44,780 bases of DNA, taken from positions 1-44,780 of the forward strand of contig JAKAXU010000025.1 of assembly GCA_021816455.1 (NCBI GenBank), written 5' to 3'. This DNA is from Acidobacteriota bacterium. Its GTDB lineage: Bacteria; Acidobacteriota; Terriglobia; Terriglobales; Acidobacteriaceae. Of the stretch, positions 1 to 8,871 are shown piece after piece. The notes beneath the pieces were generated by a model that made no database searches, was not told the DNA's origin, and saw only the letters and a program-made list of their open reading frames with translations. The translations under genes were made by a program, and so were the position numbers. Position 1 is the first letter of the stretch. Every line of letters starts with the position of its first letter.

Positions 1-211
1 AGACCTCCACCCAAGCGCCAAACCCAGACTGAAGACTACTCCGAGACCGAATGACCACCCTTCTGCCCTATCAGACCACCGAGCTGTCGGATGAAATCGA
101 TCCGTGTGAGAAATCGCGGCTAGGTGATTTCGGTCGACACCCTGCCGAGAAATGCTGCGGTTGTTCACTGCATCGGGTTTCCCATCGCCCGCTCCGGGCC
201 GATCTCCGGCG

Positions 212-1045
212 TCAGCGCGCCAGCAGCAGCTCCAGCGCCTCACGCGCATGTTGCAGGCAGGCTCTTGCTTCGTCTTCGGGAATCAGCCCCTGATGTACCG
301 CACGTTTGCCGATATCGTTGACCCGGTTCGCCAGCCGAGGAAACTCCGGATCGATCCCTGTTGCCTTCAGGTTGTTGTTCATCTCGTGGAGCAGGTTGCC
401 CAGTGTCGGAGCGTTGCGATACCGCACGTGAATCTGGCGCCGCAGCGGCTCCGGCAGTCGCTGCCGGATAGTCTCTTCCAGCACCGAGCGGCACATCACC
501 GCGCAGGCCGTGAAGAGTGCAAAAAAATAGCAGCGCGTCGCCTCGTCCAGATATCGGTCCGCCTCGTCTGAGGCCGAGCGCCCGACGACGCACTCCCGTA
601 GGTGCTGCGCCCGCGCCACCGCCGGCTCGATGAGGTCAATCATCTCCGCTGCCATCGCCGCTCGCAGCAGGTCGCCCTGCCGCGCATCGAGCGCAAACTG
701 GATCGATTGCCAGGCCGGCGTCTCCCGGTTGCCGGCCTGTTGCATCCGCGTCAGCGAGGTCAGCCGTTGTCGCGCGTGCTGCACAAATCCCTGCTGCATC
801 TCATGCGCAAGCTGCTCCCACTCTTCGATGAATCCGGCAGCATCGGCCTGATAGCGCTGCCACAGCTCGTCATAGACCACTCCGGGCAGAACGGCGCGCA
901 GCTGCTCAAAGCGTCCGGCGCGCGCCAGTTCCGCTATGGCCATCGAGAACTCGCGTCCGGGGGCATTCGCGTCGGCCATCGTAAGCAGAAGCGCGCGCAG
1001 CCGGTCGATCTCAATACCCGCTCCGGATTCGATTGTTACTGGCAC
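212..1045 (-). CDS. DUF4145-like hypothetical protein
   Basis: Predicted soluble protein of 277 residues. The C-terminal half (about residues 145-275) resembles the DUF4145 fold. It has a helix with a Phe-Phe-Ala-Leu-Phe run followed by C-x4-C-R-S-V-L-E-E, and a later stretch containing HQGLIPEDEA. DUF4145 domains are small helical modules often found in restriction-associated or otherwise uncharacterised proteins. The N-terminal half is helical, charged and not recognised. No signal peptide or membrane segment is visible. The start is the first ATG of a long open frame; the upstream 130 bases hold no other gene. Bases 1-211, downstream of its stop, show nothing I can support. The domain call is by eye and the function is unknown. 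Confidence 0.6.
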   Translation of the reverse strand: MPVTIESGAGIEIDRLRALLLTMADANAPGREFSMAIAELARAGRFEQLRAVLPGVVYDELWQRYQADAAGFIEEWEQLAHEMQQGFVQHARQRLTSLTRMQQAGNRETPAWQSIQFALDARQGDLLRAAMAAEMIDLIEPAVARAQHLRECVVGRSASDEADRYLDEATRCYFFALFTACAVMCRSVLEETIRQRLPEPLRRQIHVRYRNAPTLGNLLHEMNNNLKATGIDPEFPRLANRVNDIGKRAVHQGLIPEDEARACLQHAREALELLLAR

Positions 1046-1178
1046 TTCCTTAGTCTAGCCAGCGCACCTACCCGGAAGGGTTTGGCATACACAATCTCTT
1101 CACTCGCTGTGCAGGAGTGAAACCAGCTGGCTGCTCGTCGCCGAATCCGGAAACAGGGCGGAAATACACCGACGAGCT

Positions 1179-1577
1179 TCAGCCCAGGCTTACCACCAGG
1201 TCGATCTCGATGCGGACATCCTTCGGCAGTCGGCTTACCTCCACCGTCGTTCGTGCCGGAGCGGTCATCCCTTCGGCGGCAAAATACTGCGCATAGATCG
1301 CATTCATTGCTGCAAAGTCGTTGAAGTCGCGCAGAAAGACCGTCGCCTTCACCGCGCCGCTCAGGCTGCCACCGGCAGCTTTGGCAATCGCCTGCAAGTT
1401 TTCGAGTACCCGCGTTGTCTGCGCTTCAATTCCGCCTTCGACCACCTGCTGCGTCGTCGGGTCCAGCGGAATCTGTCCTGAAGCAAAGAGCAGATTGCCC
1501 ACCCGAACCGCCTGCGAGTACGGGCCGATCGCAGCCGGCGCGTGCTCTGTGCTCACCACTATTTTGTCCGTGCTCAT
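1179..1577 (-). CDS. ridA: RidA family enamine/imine deaminase
   Basis: Encodes 132 residues, the usual size of RidA/YjgF/TdcF proteins. These trimeric enzymes hydrolyse reactive 2-aminoacrylate and related enamines released by PLP enzymes such as threonine dehydratase. Family hallmarks are visible: an N-terminal [10 protein letters not shown], a central [10 protein letters not shown], then V-K-A-T-V-F-L-R-D. The C-terminal signature [13 protein letters not shown] supplies the conserved Arg that binds the substrate carboxylate. No partner PLP enzyme sits beside it; it is a single gene between a DUF4145-like gene on the same strand and a divergent lipoprotein gene. The family call is secure, the exact substrate is not. 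Confidence 0.93.
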   Translation of the reverse strand: MSTDKIVVSTEHAPAAIGPYSQAVRVGNLLFASGQIPLDPTTQQVVEGGIEAQTTRVLENLQAIAKAAGGSLSGAVKATVFLRDFNDFAAMNAIYAQYFAAEGMTAPARTTVEVSRLPKDVRIEIDLVVSLG

Positions 1578-1725
1578 ATCTAGATTTTACCCACCCGGCC
1601 GTCGTTTTCCGGAACAAATCCACCGCCTCCGTCGTATCCTTGGCTGAAACCGCCCGGCAGTCGGTTCGCGCTTTCTGTGCGCGTTCGCCCTCTACGCCAT
1701 CCGGATTCAACGGAGGTACACTCCC

Positions 1726-2355
1726 ATGCCGATTTCCACCACGCGCCGCATCTCGCTGGTTCTACTTGCACTTTCTTCGCTGACCGTCCTCGGCCTGGCC
1801 GGATGCCGAGTCAACGTCGATAAAAACAGCCACGGCGAAGACAAGCACGTGCGCATCGACACTCCCTTCGGCGGCATCCACGTGAACACCGACCAGACAT
1901 CAGCCGCCGATATCGGCCTGCCCATCTATCCCGGCGCCACACCTGTCAACGACGACGGAGACAACCAGTCGGCCGACGTGCACATGGGCTTTGGTCAGTG
2001 GCAGTTGCGCGTGAAGGCTGCGCATTACTTCAGTTCCGACAGCTGCGACAAGGTCGAGAGCTTCTACCAGAACGCCATGAAGCGCTACGGCAATGTGCTC
2101 ACCTGCCAGGGCGGCCAGCCCGTGGCAGCGCCGACCAAAACCGCCGAGGGACTCACCTGTCAGGACAACGGCCGCTCCGGAAGCGGCGACCATGGCATCG
2201 CCCGCATCGATACCAGCTCGCACGCTCTGGTCCTGAAGGCCGGCTCGCCCCACCACCAGCACGTCGTCACGCTCGACCGTCAGAAATCCGACCGCAGCGG
2301 GACAAACTTCGGCCTGGTCGTCCTGGACCTGCCGGACGGCAGCGATGCCGACTGA
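1726..2355 (+). CDS. putative lipoprotein, unknown function
   Basis: Encodes 209 residues. The N-terminus has an Arg-rich start, a hydrophobic core and a lipobox (L-A-G-C, Cys at about residue 27), so it is probably a lipid-anchored envelope protein. A short His/Asp-rich segment follows, then a globular region with V-K-A-A-H-Y-F-S-S-D and V-E-S-F-Y-Q-N-A-M. This resembles a motif seen in many small acidobacterial proteins in which a short helix relates to a per-sample difference, but I cannot name the family. ATG 1726 is preceded by an AGG-type ribosome site about 10 bases upstream (CGGAGG near 1710-1715). It stands alone, followed by a second lipoprotein gene on the same strand. Confidence 0.7.
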   Translation: MPISTTRRISLVLLALSSLTVLGLAGCRVNVDKNSHGEDKHVRIDTPFGGIHVNTDQTSAADIGLPIYPGATPVNDDGDNQSADVHMGFGQWQLRVKAAHYFSSDSCDKVESFYQNAMKRYGNVLTCQGGQPVAAPTKTAEGLTCQDNGRSGSGDHGIARIDTSSHALVLKAGSPHHQHVVTLDRQKSDRSGTNFGLVVLDLPDGSDAD

Positions 2356-2518
2356 CGGACAATGCCGGAGTGACGATCGGTTCCGGCGCTGTCGTCGCTG
2401 CAGATTCGGTCGTCGCTGAATCCAGAGATCTGATTTTTGCTTCGCAGGCCCTACATGTGGGCTGATTCCTGGTGATATGCTGGCGCTGGACCATCCCATC
2501 CATTCAGGAGACGCACGC

Positions 2519-3250
2519 ATGACCCCCAAACGCACCGCGGCGCTTTCAGCTGCCGTTCTGCTCTCGCTGCTCATCCCGATTGTCGGCTGCAAATCCGGCT
2601 CGAAGTCTAAGACTGCCTCTGGCTCGGCCGCCCCTGGCGCGGGTTCCGCTGGGAATGCTGCCAATCTGCCACCCGGGCCTAACGGCGGCCCCGGAGCGGC
2701 CCAGAACGCGGCGCCGATGCCACCGCCGCCGCCCGCGGTCGTCAATCTTCCGGCTGGAACACGTATTCGTGTTCGCCTGGACAGCGACCTCGGCTCCAAG
2801 ATCAGCCAGTCCGGCGACAGCTTCAGTGCAACAGTTGCCGATGACGTCATGAGTAGCGACGGAGAGGTCATCATTCCGCGCGGCTCGCGCGCCGAAGGCA
2901 CCGTCATTGAAGCCAGGCCGCTCGGACGGTTCAAGGGAGAAGCTGTGCTGGCCGTCCGGCTTGAGCGCGTCCACACCCAGTGGGGCAGCTACCCGGTTCG
3001 CACCAGCACCATCGATAAGGTGGAAAAAGGCAAAGGCAAGCGTAGCACCGCCTTCATCGCAGGCGGGGCCGGACTAGGCGCGCTGATAGGCGGCCTGGCC
3101 GGTGGCGGCAAAGGTGCTCTCATCGGCGGCCTGGTCGGCGGAGGAGCGGGCACTGCTGGCAGCGCTTTCACAGGCAATCACCAGATCGTGCTTCCTGCCG
3201 AAACCCTACTGACCTTTCATCTCGATCGCTCGGTTCAGATTACCGAGTAA
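2519..3250 (+). CDS. putative lipoprotein with glycine-zipper region
   Basis: Encodes 243 residues from ATG 2519, chosen because AGGAG lies eight bases upstream and a signal peptide with lipobox (I-V-G-C) begins directly there; an upstream in-frame ATG at 2477 lacks both. After the lipidated Cys comes a low-complexity Gly/Ala/Pro/Ser linker to about residue 75. Next is a compact beta-rich domain (about 78-165) with R-I-R-V-R-L-D, I-P-R-G-S-R-A-E-G and V-Y/S-x-V-R-T segments. This resembles the C-terminal beta-barrel of TrbI/VirB10-like proteins, though no secretion genes are near. A glycine zipper (about 175-220) with repeated G-G-L-A-G-G-G and G-G-L-V-G-G-G blocks suggests membrane insertion or oligomerisation. 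The role is unknown. Confidence 0.7.
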   Translation: MTPKRTAALSAAVLLSLLIPIVGCKSGSKSKTASGSAAPGAGSAGNAANLPPGPNGGPGAAQNAAPMPPPPPAVVNLPAGTRIRVRLDSDLGSKISQSGDSFSATVADDVMSSDGEVIIPRGSRAEGTVIEARPLGRFKGEAVLAVRLERVHTQWGSYPVRTSTIDKVEKGKGKRSTAFIAGGAGLGALIGGLAGGGKGALIGGLVGGGAGTAGSAFTGNHQIVLPAETLLTFHLDRSVQITE

Positions 3251-3301
3251 ACCTGCCGGGAGACGCGGGCCACCGCGCCGGTTTTCATCGTCAGGCCAAG
3301 G

Positions 3302-3330
3302 CGGAGCGCTCATTTCCGGGCGCTCCGTTT
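3302..3330 (+). terminator. candidate intrinsic terminator after lipoprotein gene
   Basis: A perfect 8-bp inverted repeat (CGGAGCGC at 3302-3309 pairing with GCGCTCCG at 3320-3327) encloses a 10-base loop and is followed by a short run of T. It lies 50 bases after the stop of the preceding lipoprotein gene. The T-tract is weak, so termination efficiency is uncertain. Confidence 0.45.
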
Positions 3331-3423
3331 CCTGGAGCGTTGGTTGCGCGATGGTCGGGCGGTTTGCGCCCACCGCCGCCACCGTGTAACGTGAAATCCA
3401 GTGTCACGCTTCAGGAGAATCCT

Positions 3424-4179
3424 TTGAATCCGGCCTGCATCCGCTGCGGCGAAGCCCTCCGCGAGACCGATCGTTACTGCTCCACCTGCGGGATGGCTCA
3501 GCTTGTCTGTCCTCCGGAGGAGCCAGCTGATCTGTCAGTCGCCGATCCATCCACCCCGGATTCTTCAGCTTCGGGACAGACCTCCTTTCGCGCCCAGGCC
3601 GGGGCTGCCGGAACCGGCATCTCCTGGCGGCTCGCGCTGAACTGCGCCATTCTGCTGGGCATTCCCGCCGGCGTGCTTTGTTCCAGTCTCTCTTCCATCG
3701 GCCAGTCGCTTTCCATCCTGTGGATGCTGGCGGCCGCCGCCTGGTCGGTCGTGATTTACGCCCGCCGCGCTCGTCCCGGATGGATCACTATGGGCATGGG
3801 CGCGCGTATCGGCTTGGTTACCGGACTCATCGCCTCCTGGCTGACGCTTTTCGTCAACGGCGTCTCTCTCTGGCTTGAGCGTTTTGCGCTCCACCAAGGC
3901 GCGCAGATGGACTCGGAGTGGTCTTTGCTTGTCGCGCGGCTCATGGACCAGGTTGCCGAGATCAATCGCCAGATGGCGGCGCAGCCTGGTTTCTCCAGCG
4001 TGGATGCCGCGCAGATCGCTCATTTCTGGTCCTCGTTGCTGCAATCTCCGCAGGGGCGGGCGGGATTCATGCTCTTCGCTTTTCTCTTTGCCTCCGTTCT
4101 GCTGCTGCTCTTCGCCATCCTCGGCGGCGTGCTGGGCACGCGCCTGCTGCCCGCCGAGCGTCGCCGCCCGCGCGTCTGA
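3424..4179 (+). CDS. zinc-ribbon integral membrane protein
   Basis: Encodes about 251 residues if translation begins at TTG 3424, which I favour. AGGAG lies six bases upstream at 3413-3417, and the zinc ribbon follows at once. An in-frame upstream start would add a Pro-rich stretch with no recognisable signal. The N-terminus has C-x2-C and C-x2-C pairs separated by about 11 residues (C-I-R-C-G ... Y-C-S-T-C-G), a classic small zinc ribbon. After an acidic Ser/Pro linker come about four hydrophobic segments predicted to span the membrane, two in the first half of the domain, one near the middle and one at the C-terminus (F-M-L-F-A-F-L-F-A-S). Zinc-ribbon plus membrane proteins of this layout are common in Acidobacteria and have no assigned role. 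Confidence 0.68.
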   Translation: MNPACIRCGEALRETDRYCSTCGMAQLVCPPEEPADLSVADPSTPDSSASGQTSFRAQAGAAGTGISWRLALNCAILLGIPAGVLCSSLSSIGQSLSILWMLAAAAWSVVIYARRARPGWITMGMGARIGLVTGLIASWLTLFVNGVSLWLERFALHQGAQMDSEWSLLVARLMDQVAEINRQMAAQPGFSSVDAAQIAHFWSSLLQSPQGRAGFMLFAFLFASVLLLLFAILGGVLGTRLLPAERRRPRV

Positions 4180-4194
4180 TTCGCTGAGACACCA

Positions 4195-4223
4195 TTCTCA
4201 TTCCTGCCGCCTGCGGCTACAAT
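4195..4223 (+). promoter_or_regulatory. candidate sigma70-type promoter for the pyr operon
   Basis: TTCTCA (4195-4200) and TACAAT (4218-4223) are separated by 17 bases and lie just after the previous stop codon. They match the -35 consensus at 4 of 6 and the -10 consensus at 5 of 6 positions. The predicted transcript would have a leader of roughly 90 bases before pyrR, whose start has GGAG six bases upstream. I see no clear terminator/antiterminator pair in this leader, so control by PyrR-mediated attenuation is not supported here. Confidence 0.35.
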
Positions 4224-4321
4224 GGCAGCAATGCGCCTTTTGCAGTGATTCTTCCGCATCTCAATCGATCTAATCTCACTAATTTCACCCATCCTATTTC
4301 ATCGATTTATCGGAGTACTTT

Positions 4322-4891
4322 ATGAGTGATGCCATCCGTTCCCCGAAACTGCGTGAAAAGGGCCGTCTGCTCTCGGCATCCGAGATCGAGCGGACGCTTG
4401 TGCGCCTCGCTCATGAGATCGTCGAGAAGACACATGCAAGCGAAGACCTTTTGCTGGTTGGCATCAAACGCCGCGGTGTACCGCTGGCCACACGCCTGGC
4501 CACGCTGATCGCTTCCATCGAAAAACGTCCGGTCGACACCGGCGTCCTCGATATTCAGTTCTATCGGGACGATCTGAGCACGCACGACGAACGGCCCATC
4601 GTCCGTTCGGTCGATCAGGCCATGGATGTCAACGGCCGTGACGTCATCCTCTGCGATGACGTGCTTTACACCGGGCGCACGATTCGCGCCGCCCTCGACG
4701 CTCTCTTTGACCACGGCCGTCCGCGCCGCGTCCAGCTTGCCGTGCTCATCGACCGCGGACATCGTGAGCTGCCGATCGAGGCGACGTATGTGGGGCGCAA
4801 TGTGCCCACCAGTAGCCGCGAGATCATCGAAGTCAAGTTCCGTGAGATCGATGAGGACGAACAGGTTCTGCTGGTCGAGCGCCTGGACTGA
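4322..4891 (+). CDS. pyrR: PyrR bifunctional pyr regulator / uracil phosphoribosyltransferase
   Basis: Encodes 189 residues, close to the usual 180 of PyrR. The PRPP-binding signature D-V-I-L-C-D-D-V-L-Y-T-G-R-T is at residues 107-120. The PyrR-specific G-I-K-R-R-G-V-P-L-A and L-I-D-R-G-H-R-E-L-P segments are also present. In other bacteria PyrR binds pyr leader RNA in response to UMP and also converts uracil plus PRPP to UMP. It heads a same-strand cluster with pyrB and pyrC, the expected context. The stop codon lies inside a 13-base tandem duplication that also places an alternative frame after it. The family assignment is firm; whether it binds RNA in this lineage cannot be told from the sequence. 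Confidence 0.95.
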   Translation: MSDAIRSPKLREKGRLLSASEIERTLVRLAHEIVEKTHASEDLLLVGIKRRGVPLATRLATLIASIEKRPVDTGVLDIQFYRDDLSTHDERPIVRSVDQAMDVNGRDVILCDDVLYTGRTIRAALDALFDHGRPRRVQLAVLIDRGHRELPIEATYVGRNVPTSSREIIEVKFREIDEDEQVLLVERLD

Positions 4892-4902
4892 GCGCCTGGA
4901 CT
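4877..4902 (+). repeat. 13-base tandem duplication across the pyrR stop codon
   Basis: The unit GAGCGCCTGGACT occurs twice back to back (4877-4889 and 4890-4902). The junction of the copies creates the TGA stop of pyrR. Removing one copy would shift the frame and extend the protein by about 45 residues to a TAA at 5022-5024 that overlaps the pyrB ATG. Confidence 0.9.
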
Positions 4903-5023
4903 GCTTTGGTCGCGGGAGGGTTTCTGTGCCTGGCTCAGCCGCCAGGCCTGCCATCACCCCGCATTCTGCCACGCGGGCCTGCACAAATCGCGCCTGTCTG
5001 GTTACACTGACTCGGGTACCCTA

Positions 5024-6097
5024 ATGACCGCAGCCGTCCATTCCACCCGCGCACCGCGAACTTTGCCCGATGCGCCAAGCACTCCCCGAGCGACTCATCC
5101 AGGCTCGCTCCTGGGAGTCGCCGATCTTCTGAGCGGACCGCAGAGTGCGCACGGAGCACAAACCGACCGGATTGCGCACATCCTCGACCGAGCCGCCTTT
5201 CTTGAATCGGAGAACCCGCTCGAACGCGCTCACCGGCTCGCCAAGCGTAAGATCGCACTGCTTTTCTACGAGTCCTCCACGCGGACACGCACCAGTTTCG
5301 AGCTGGCCGCCAAGGCGCTCGGCGCCGACACCACGCTGGTCTCCAGCCTCTCGTCGAGTATTGAAAAAGGCGAATCCCTCAAGGATACGGGCCTGACGCT
5401 GCGCGCGCTGGGCGCCGAGGCGATCATCCTGCGCCATCCGAACTCCGGCGCACCGTGGCTGCTTGAAGAGGTGACCGGCCTGCCTGTACTCAACGCCGGG
5501 GATGGCATGCACGAGCATCCTTCGCAGGCGCTGCTCGATCTCCTCACAATCCTGGCCTGCCTGCGTCCCGGAGTCACTTCAGTCTCCTCCGAGACACTTG
5601 CCGGAGTCACAGTCACCATCACCGGCGACATCCTGCACAGCCGGGTCGCGCGCAGCAACATGCTGCTGCTGCCTGCGCTTGGAGCCAGTGTCCGGCTATG
5701 CGGCCCGGAGCCGCTGCTGCCTGCCGTCGCTAGTGAAATTGGTCCCGGCATCCATCTGGAACGTAACTTCGATCGCGCACTTGTCGGCTCTCAGATCGTC
5801 ATGATGCTGCGCATCCAGGCCGAGCGCCTCGCCGGACTCCAGCTCGATCTCGACGAGTACAAGCGGGACTACCAGCTGACTGCCGAGCGGCTGGCTGCGC
5901 ACGCGCCCGATGCGCATCTGCTCCACCCCGGCCCCATCATCCGCGGCCTGGAGCTGACCGCTGAGGTTGCCGACGGTCCCCACTCGCGCATCCTTGACCA
6001 GGTGCGCAACGGCGTCGCCATCCGAATGGCTCTGGTGGAGCGCGCGCTCACCGCATCCCCAGCTTCTACCCACGCCTCCCCAGGAGGCGCGCGATGA
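5024..6097 (+). CDS. pyrB: aspartate carbamoyltransferase catalytic subunit
   Basis: Encodes 357 residues. It condenses carbamoyl phosphate with aspartate, the committed step of UMP synthesis. The carbamoyl-phosphate loop F-Y-E-S-S-T-R-T-R-T-S-F-E is at about residues 81-93. It is followed by K-G-E-S-L-K-D-T, the H-P-S-Q-A-L-L-D-L motif and a C-terminal H-P-G-P-I-I-R-G-L-E. An N-terminal extension of about 27 residues, rich in Pro, Ser and Thr, precedes the usual L-L-G-V-x-D-L beginning. No good ribosome site is seen at ATG 5024, so the start could be re-assigned within this extension. It overlaps pyrC by four bases (ATGA), which indicates translational coupling. No pyrI regulatory-subunit gene is present. 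Confidence 0.95.
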   Translation: MTAAVHSTRAPRTLPDAPSTPRATHPGSLLGVADLLSGPQSAHGAQTDRIAHILDRAAFLESENPLERAHRLAKRKIALLFYESSTRTRTSFELAAKALGADTTLVSSLSSSIEKGESLKDTGLTLRALGAEAIILRHPNSGAPWLLEEVTGLPVLNAGDGMHEHPSQALLDLLTILACLRPGVTSVSSETLAGVTVTITGDILHSRVARSNMLLLPALGASVRLCGPEPLLPAVASEIGPGIHLERNFDRALVGSQIVMMLRIQAERLAGLQLDLDEYKRDYQLTAERLAAHAPDAHLLHPGPIIRGLELTAEVADGPHSRILDQVRNGVAIRMALVERALTASPASTHASPGGAR

Positions 6098-7419
6098 CCG
6101 CCGCTCTCACGCTCGTTCGCGGCGGACGCCTCATCGATCCTGCCGCCGGCATCGATGAAAAACGCGACCTTTTGCTGCGCGATGGCCGTGTGGCTGAGGT
6201 CGCCGCGCCCGGACGCATCCATCTTTCTCCGCCTGAAGCCGCGCAGGCTGCCACGCTCGACGCGAACGGCCTCGTCGTCGCTCCCGGCCTCATCGACATC
6301 CATGTTCACCTGCGCGAGCCGGGCCAGACGCACAAGGAGACCATTGCGACCGGCACCGCTGCAGCGGCGGCCGGAGGATTCACCGCCGTCGCTGCCATGC
6401 CCAACACCGTCCCGGCCAACGACTCGCCGGAGATCACGCGCTGGATGCAGTCTCCGGAACGCAACCCCAGCGTCCGCGTCTTTCCCATCGGAGCGGCCAC
6501 GCGCGCGCTTCGAGGCGAGCAGCTCAACGATTACGCCGCGCTGAAGGCCGCCGGAGTTGTCGCCGTTACCGACGACGGTCATCCGATCCTCAAGGACAAC
6601 ATCATGCGCGAGGTGCTTGCCGCCGCCACGCGTCACGGACTGCCCGTCATCCAGCACGCCGAGGATACGCGACTGACCCAGGGAGCGAGCATGAACGCTG
6701 GTCCCGCTGCTTTTCGACTCGGCCTGCGGGGCATGCCTCCAGAGGCCGAGTATGGTCTTGTTGAACGCGACATTCGCCTGGTTGCCGAGCTGGCCCGCGA
6801 AAGCAAAGGCGCGCGTCCGCATCTGCACGTCGCCCACACCTCCACCGCGCAGGCCGTCGCCGCCGTGCATCAGGCTCGGCGCAACGGACTGCGCGTGACC
6901 TGCGAGGTCGCTCCGCACCACTTCCTGCTCACCGAGCAGCACGTCGGCTGCTACGATACCCACGCCAAAATGAACCCTCCGCTGCGTTCGGAGGCTGATC
7001 GCGACGCCATGATCCAGGGCATCCTCGACGGCGTGGTCGATGCCATCGCCACCGATCATGCGCCACATGCAGCCCACGAAAAGGAGGTCGAGTTCGAGCG
7101 CGCGCCGAACGGTATCACGGGCCTCGAAACCGCACTGGGCCTCTGCCTGCGCTGGCTCCACGGCGAGTGGCATCTGCCGCTCAGCCGCGTCCTCAGCCTG
7201 CTCAGCGCGCAGCCTGCAGCCTTGCTCGGCCTCAAAGGCCGCGGGACGCTTGCCGTCGGCAGCTTCGCCGATCTGGTCCTCTTCGATCCGGAGGCAGAAT
7301 GGACCTGGCGCGCCGCCGATTCGCGCTCCCGCTCGCGCAATACCCCATTTGACGGCTGGTCGATGCGTGGGCGCGTCCGCTACACCCTCAGCGAAGGCCG
7401 TATCGTGTACTCCGGATGA
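6094..7419 (+). CDS. pyrC: dihydroorotase, class I type
   Basis: Encodes 441 residues. It cyclises carbamoyl aspartate to dihydroorotate. It is a metal-dependent amidohydrolase: D-I-H-V-H-L-R-E-P-G with the metal-binding H-x-H at residues 70 and 72, then E-V-A-P-H-H-F and A-T-D-H-A-P-H-A with the catalytic Asp. Length and motifs match the class I enzymes found with PyrB in many bacteria, rather than the shorter class II enzyme of E. coli. Its ATG overlaps the pyrB stop by four bases, so the two are co-transcribed and probably co-translated. Enzymes for the flanking steps (carA/carB, pyrD) are not in the window. Confidence 0.95.
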   Translation: MTAALTLVRGGRLIDPAAGIDEKRDLLLRDGRVAEVAAPGRIHLSPPEAAQAATLDANGLVVAPGLIDIHVHLREPGQTHKETIATGTAAAAAGGFTAVAAMPNTVPANDSPEITRWMQSPERNPSVRVFPIGAATRALRGEQLNDYAALKAAGVVAVTDDGHPILKDNIMREVLAAATRHGLPVIQHAEDTRLTQGASMNAGPAAFRLGLRGMPPEAEYGLVERDIRLVAELARESKGARPHLHVAHTSTAQAVAAVHQARRNGLRVTCEVAPHHFLLTEQHVGCYDTHAKMNPPLRSEADRDAMIQGILDGVVDAIATDHAPHAAHEKEVEFERAPNGITGLETALGLCLRWLHGEWHLPLSRVLSLLSAQPAALLGLKGRGTLAVGSFADLVLFDPEAEWTWRAADSRSRSRNTPFDGWSMRGRVRYTLSEGRIVYSG

Positions 7420-7605
7420 GAGCGGCGGATCTCCGCTCCCCCAATCCTCTGTCTTCCATAGCGCCTTGACCGATCCTTCCGGATGCAACCAGTCCTGGAT
7501 TTTTTCTGTCTCCGACTGTATCGTCTTTCCCTGTCAATCCAGAGCCTCCGCGCGAATGTTTCCGCTTCAATCCAGCCGCAGATCGCTTTTTCTGTGCTCT
7601 CCGGC

Positions 7606-7635
7606 TTGACGATCCTATCTACGGCTGTGCATACT
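7606..7635 (+). promoter_or_regulatory. candidate promoter for the PIN-TRAM gene
   Basis: TTGACG (7606-7611) and CATACT (7630-7635) are 18 bases apart, matching the consensus at 5 of 6 and 4 of 6 positions. A transcript from here would start near 7642. This fits the ATG at 7692 as the start rather than the TTG at 7647. The 270-base gap from 7420 holds no gene that I can support. Confidence 0.38.
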
Positions 7636-7691
7636 CCCGCATTGGATTGGCGGAGGGTCGTTTCTCGGCTCCCGCCGGAGCAGCAGTACTC

Positions 7692-8723
7692 ATGGATCTC
7701 ATTCTGTTACGGATTCTCTTCGTCTCCCTCATCGCCACCCTCTGTTACTTTTTCCCGCCCTTCTCCGTTCCCGCGCTGCCGGCCGCCGCTCTTGGCGCTC
7801 TGGCTGCCGCCGTCGTCATTCTCTTTGAGCTGCGCGTTCGCGCTCTCAGTCTCCGGCGACTCATTGGAGCCGTCGTCGGCAGCATTCTGGGCATCGCTGG
7901 CGCCTCGCTCTTCTGCCTGGTTCTGCGTTCGGCTCTGCCCGTCGACACCACGACCTCCGCCATTCAGATTTTCGTCCTGCTCTGGATGACCTACGTCGGT
8001 CTGCTTGTCGGGGCCAGCAAAGGCGACCTGCTCAGCCCCTCCGCGCTGGGGACGGTTTTTACCGGAGACCAGATCCCGCGGCGCAGCGTCCGCATACTCG
8101 ACACCTCCGTCATCATCGACGGCCGCATTGCTGACGTCGCAGAAACCGGTTTCCTCGAGGGCCTCTTCGTCATTCCCGAGTTCGTTCTGCACGAGCTGCA
8201 ATCGGTCGCCGACTCGGCGGATTCCTCCCGCCGTCAGCGAGGCCGCCGAGGCCTCGACATCCTTCAGCGTCTGCAATCCATGCCCGGCTTTGAGATGCAG
8301 ATCGTCTCGGAAGACTTTCCGGCTATCCGCGAGGTCGATCTCAAGCTCCTGGAGCTGGCTCGCAAATGGGATGCCCGCGTCGTCACCAACGACTTCAATC
8401 TCAACAAAGTCGCTCAGCTTCATCACGTGGAAGTGCTCAATGTCAACGATCTTGCCAACGCTCTGCGTCCCGTCTTTCTGCCCGGGGAAAAAATGCAGAT
8501 CATGATTCTGAAAGAGGGCAAGGAGTATAACCAGGGCGTCGGCTACCTCGACGACGGAACCATGGTCGTCGTCGATCACGCACGCCGCGCCATCGGGCGC
8601 TCCGTCGAGATCACCGTCACCAGCGTCCTCCAGACCGCCAGCGGCAAAATGATCTTCGGTCGCCTGGAAGATTCCGTGGCGCGCTCTGAATCCACGCGCG
8701 CTGCCGTCGAGCTGACCCACTGA
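7692..8723 (+). CDS. membrane-anchored PIN and TRAM domain protein (YacL-like)
   Basis: Encodes 343 residues from ATG 7692. The first 120 residues form about four membrane segments. A PIN nuclease-fold domain follows (about 135-255), with the first catalytic Asp in I-L-D-T-S-V-I-I-D-G-R-I and a later acidic cluster R-V-V-T-N-D-F-N-L-N-K. A C-terminal TRAM domain (about 265-325) contains P-G-E-K-M-Q-I and G-V-G-Y-L-D-D-G-T. This order (membrane, PIN, TRAM) is that of Bacillus YacL and its relatives, thought to be RNA-acting but poorly characterised. In many genomes it lies beside ispD or radA; neither is here. CGGAG about 11 bases upstream may serve as the ribosome site. Confidence 0.88.
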   Translation: MDLILLRILFVSLIATLCYFFPPFSVPALPAAALGALAAAVVILFELRVRALSLRRLIGAVVGSILGIAGASLFCLVLRSALPVDTTTSAIQIFVLLWMTYVGLLVGASKGDLLSPSALGTVFTGDQIPRRSVRILDTSVIIDGRIADVAETGFLEGLFVIPEFVLHELQSVADSADSSRRQRGRRGLDILQRLQSMPGFEMQIVSEDFPAIREVDLKLLELARKWDARVVTNDFNLNKVAQLHHVEVLNVNDLANALRPVFLPGEKMQIMILKEGKEYNQGVGYLDDGTMVVVDHARRAIGRSVEITVTSVLQTASGKMIFGRLEDSVARSESTRAAVELTH

Positions 8724-8871
8724 CGGTGCCGCCCTCGAATGTGCTCCGCTGCCCGGGTCGGTGCTCCATCCGGACTGAAGGCGGGTATCGCTGCGCCTGG
8801 CCCAACCGGCAAAACCCGATAGCCTAAAATAAAGATCGAACGGGCACTTCTGCGCCCCACAGGATCGTCTT

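Noticed and set aside
5869..7488. A 539-codon minus-strand open frame over pyrB/pyrC
   Set aside because: Composition is Arg/Gly/Ala-rich with no domain, and it lies antisense to two firmly identified pyrimidine enzymes; high G+C leaves such frames open by chance.
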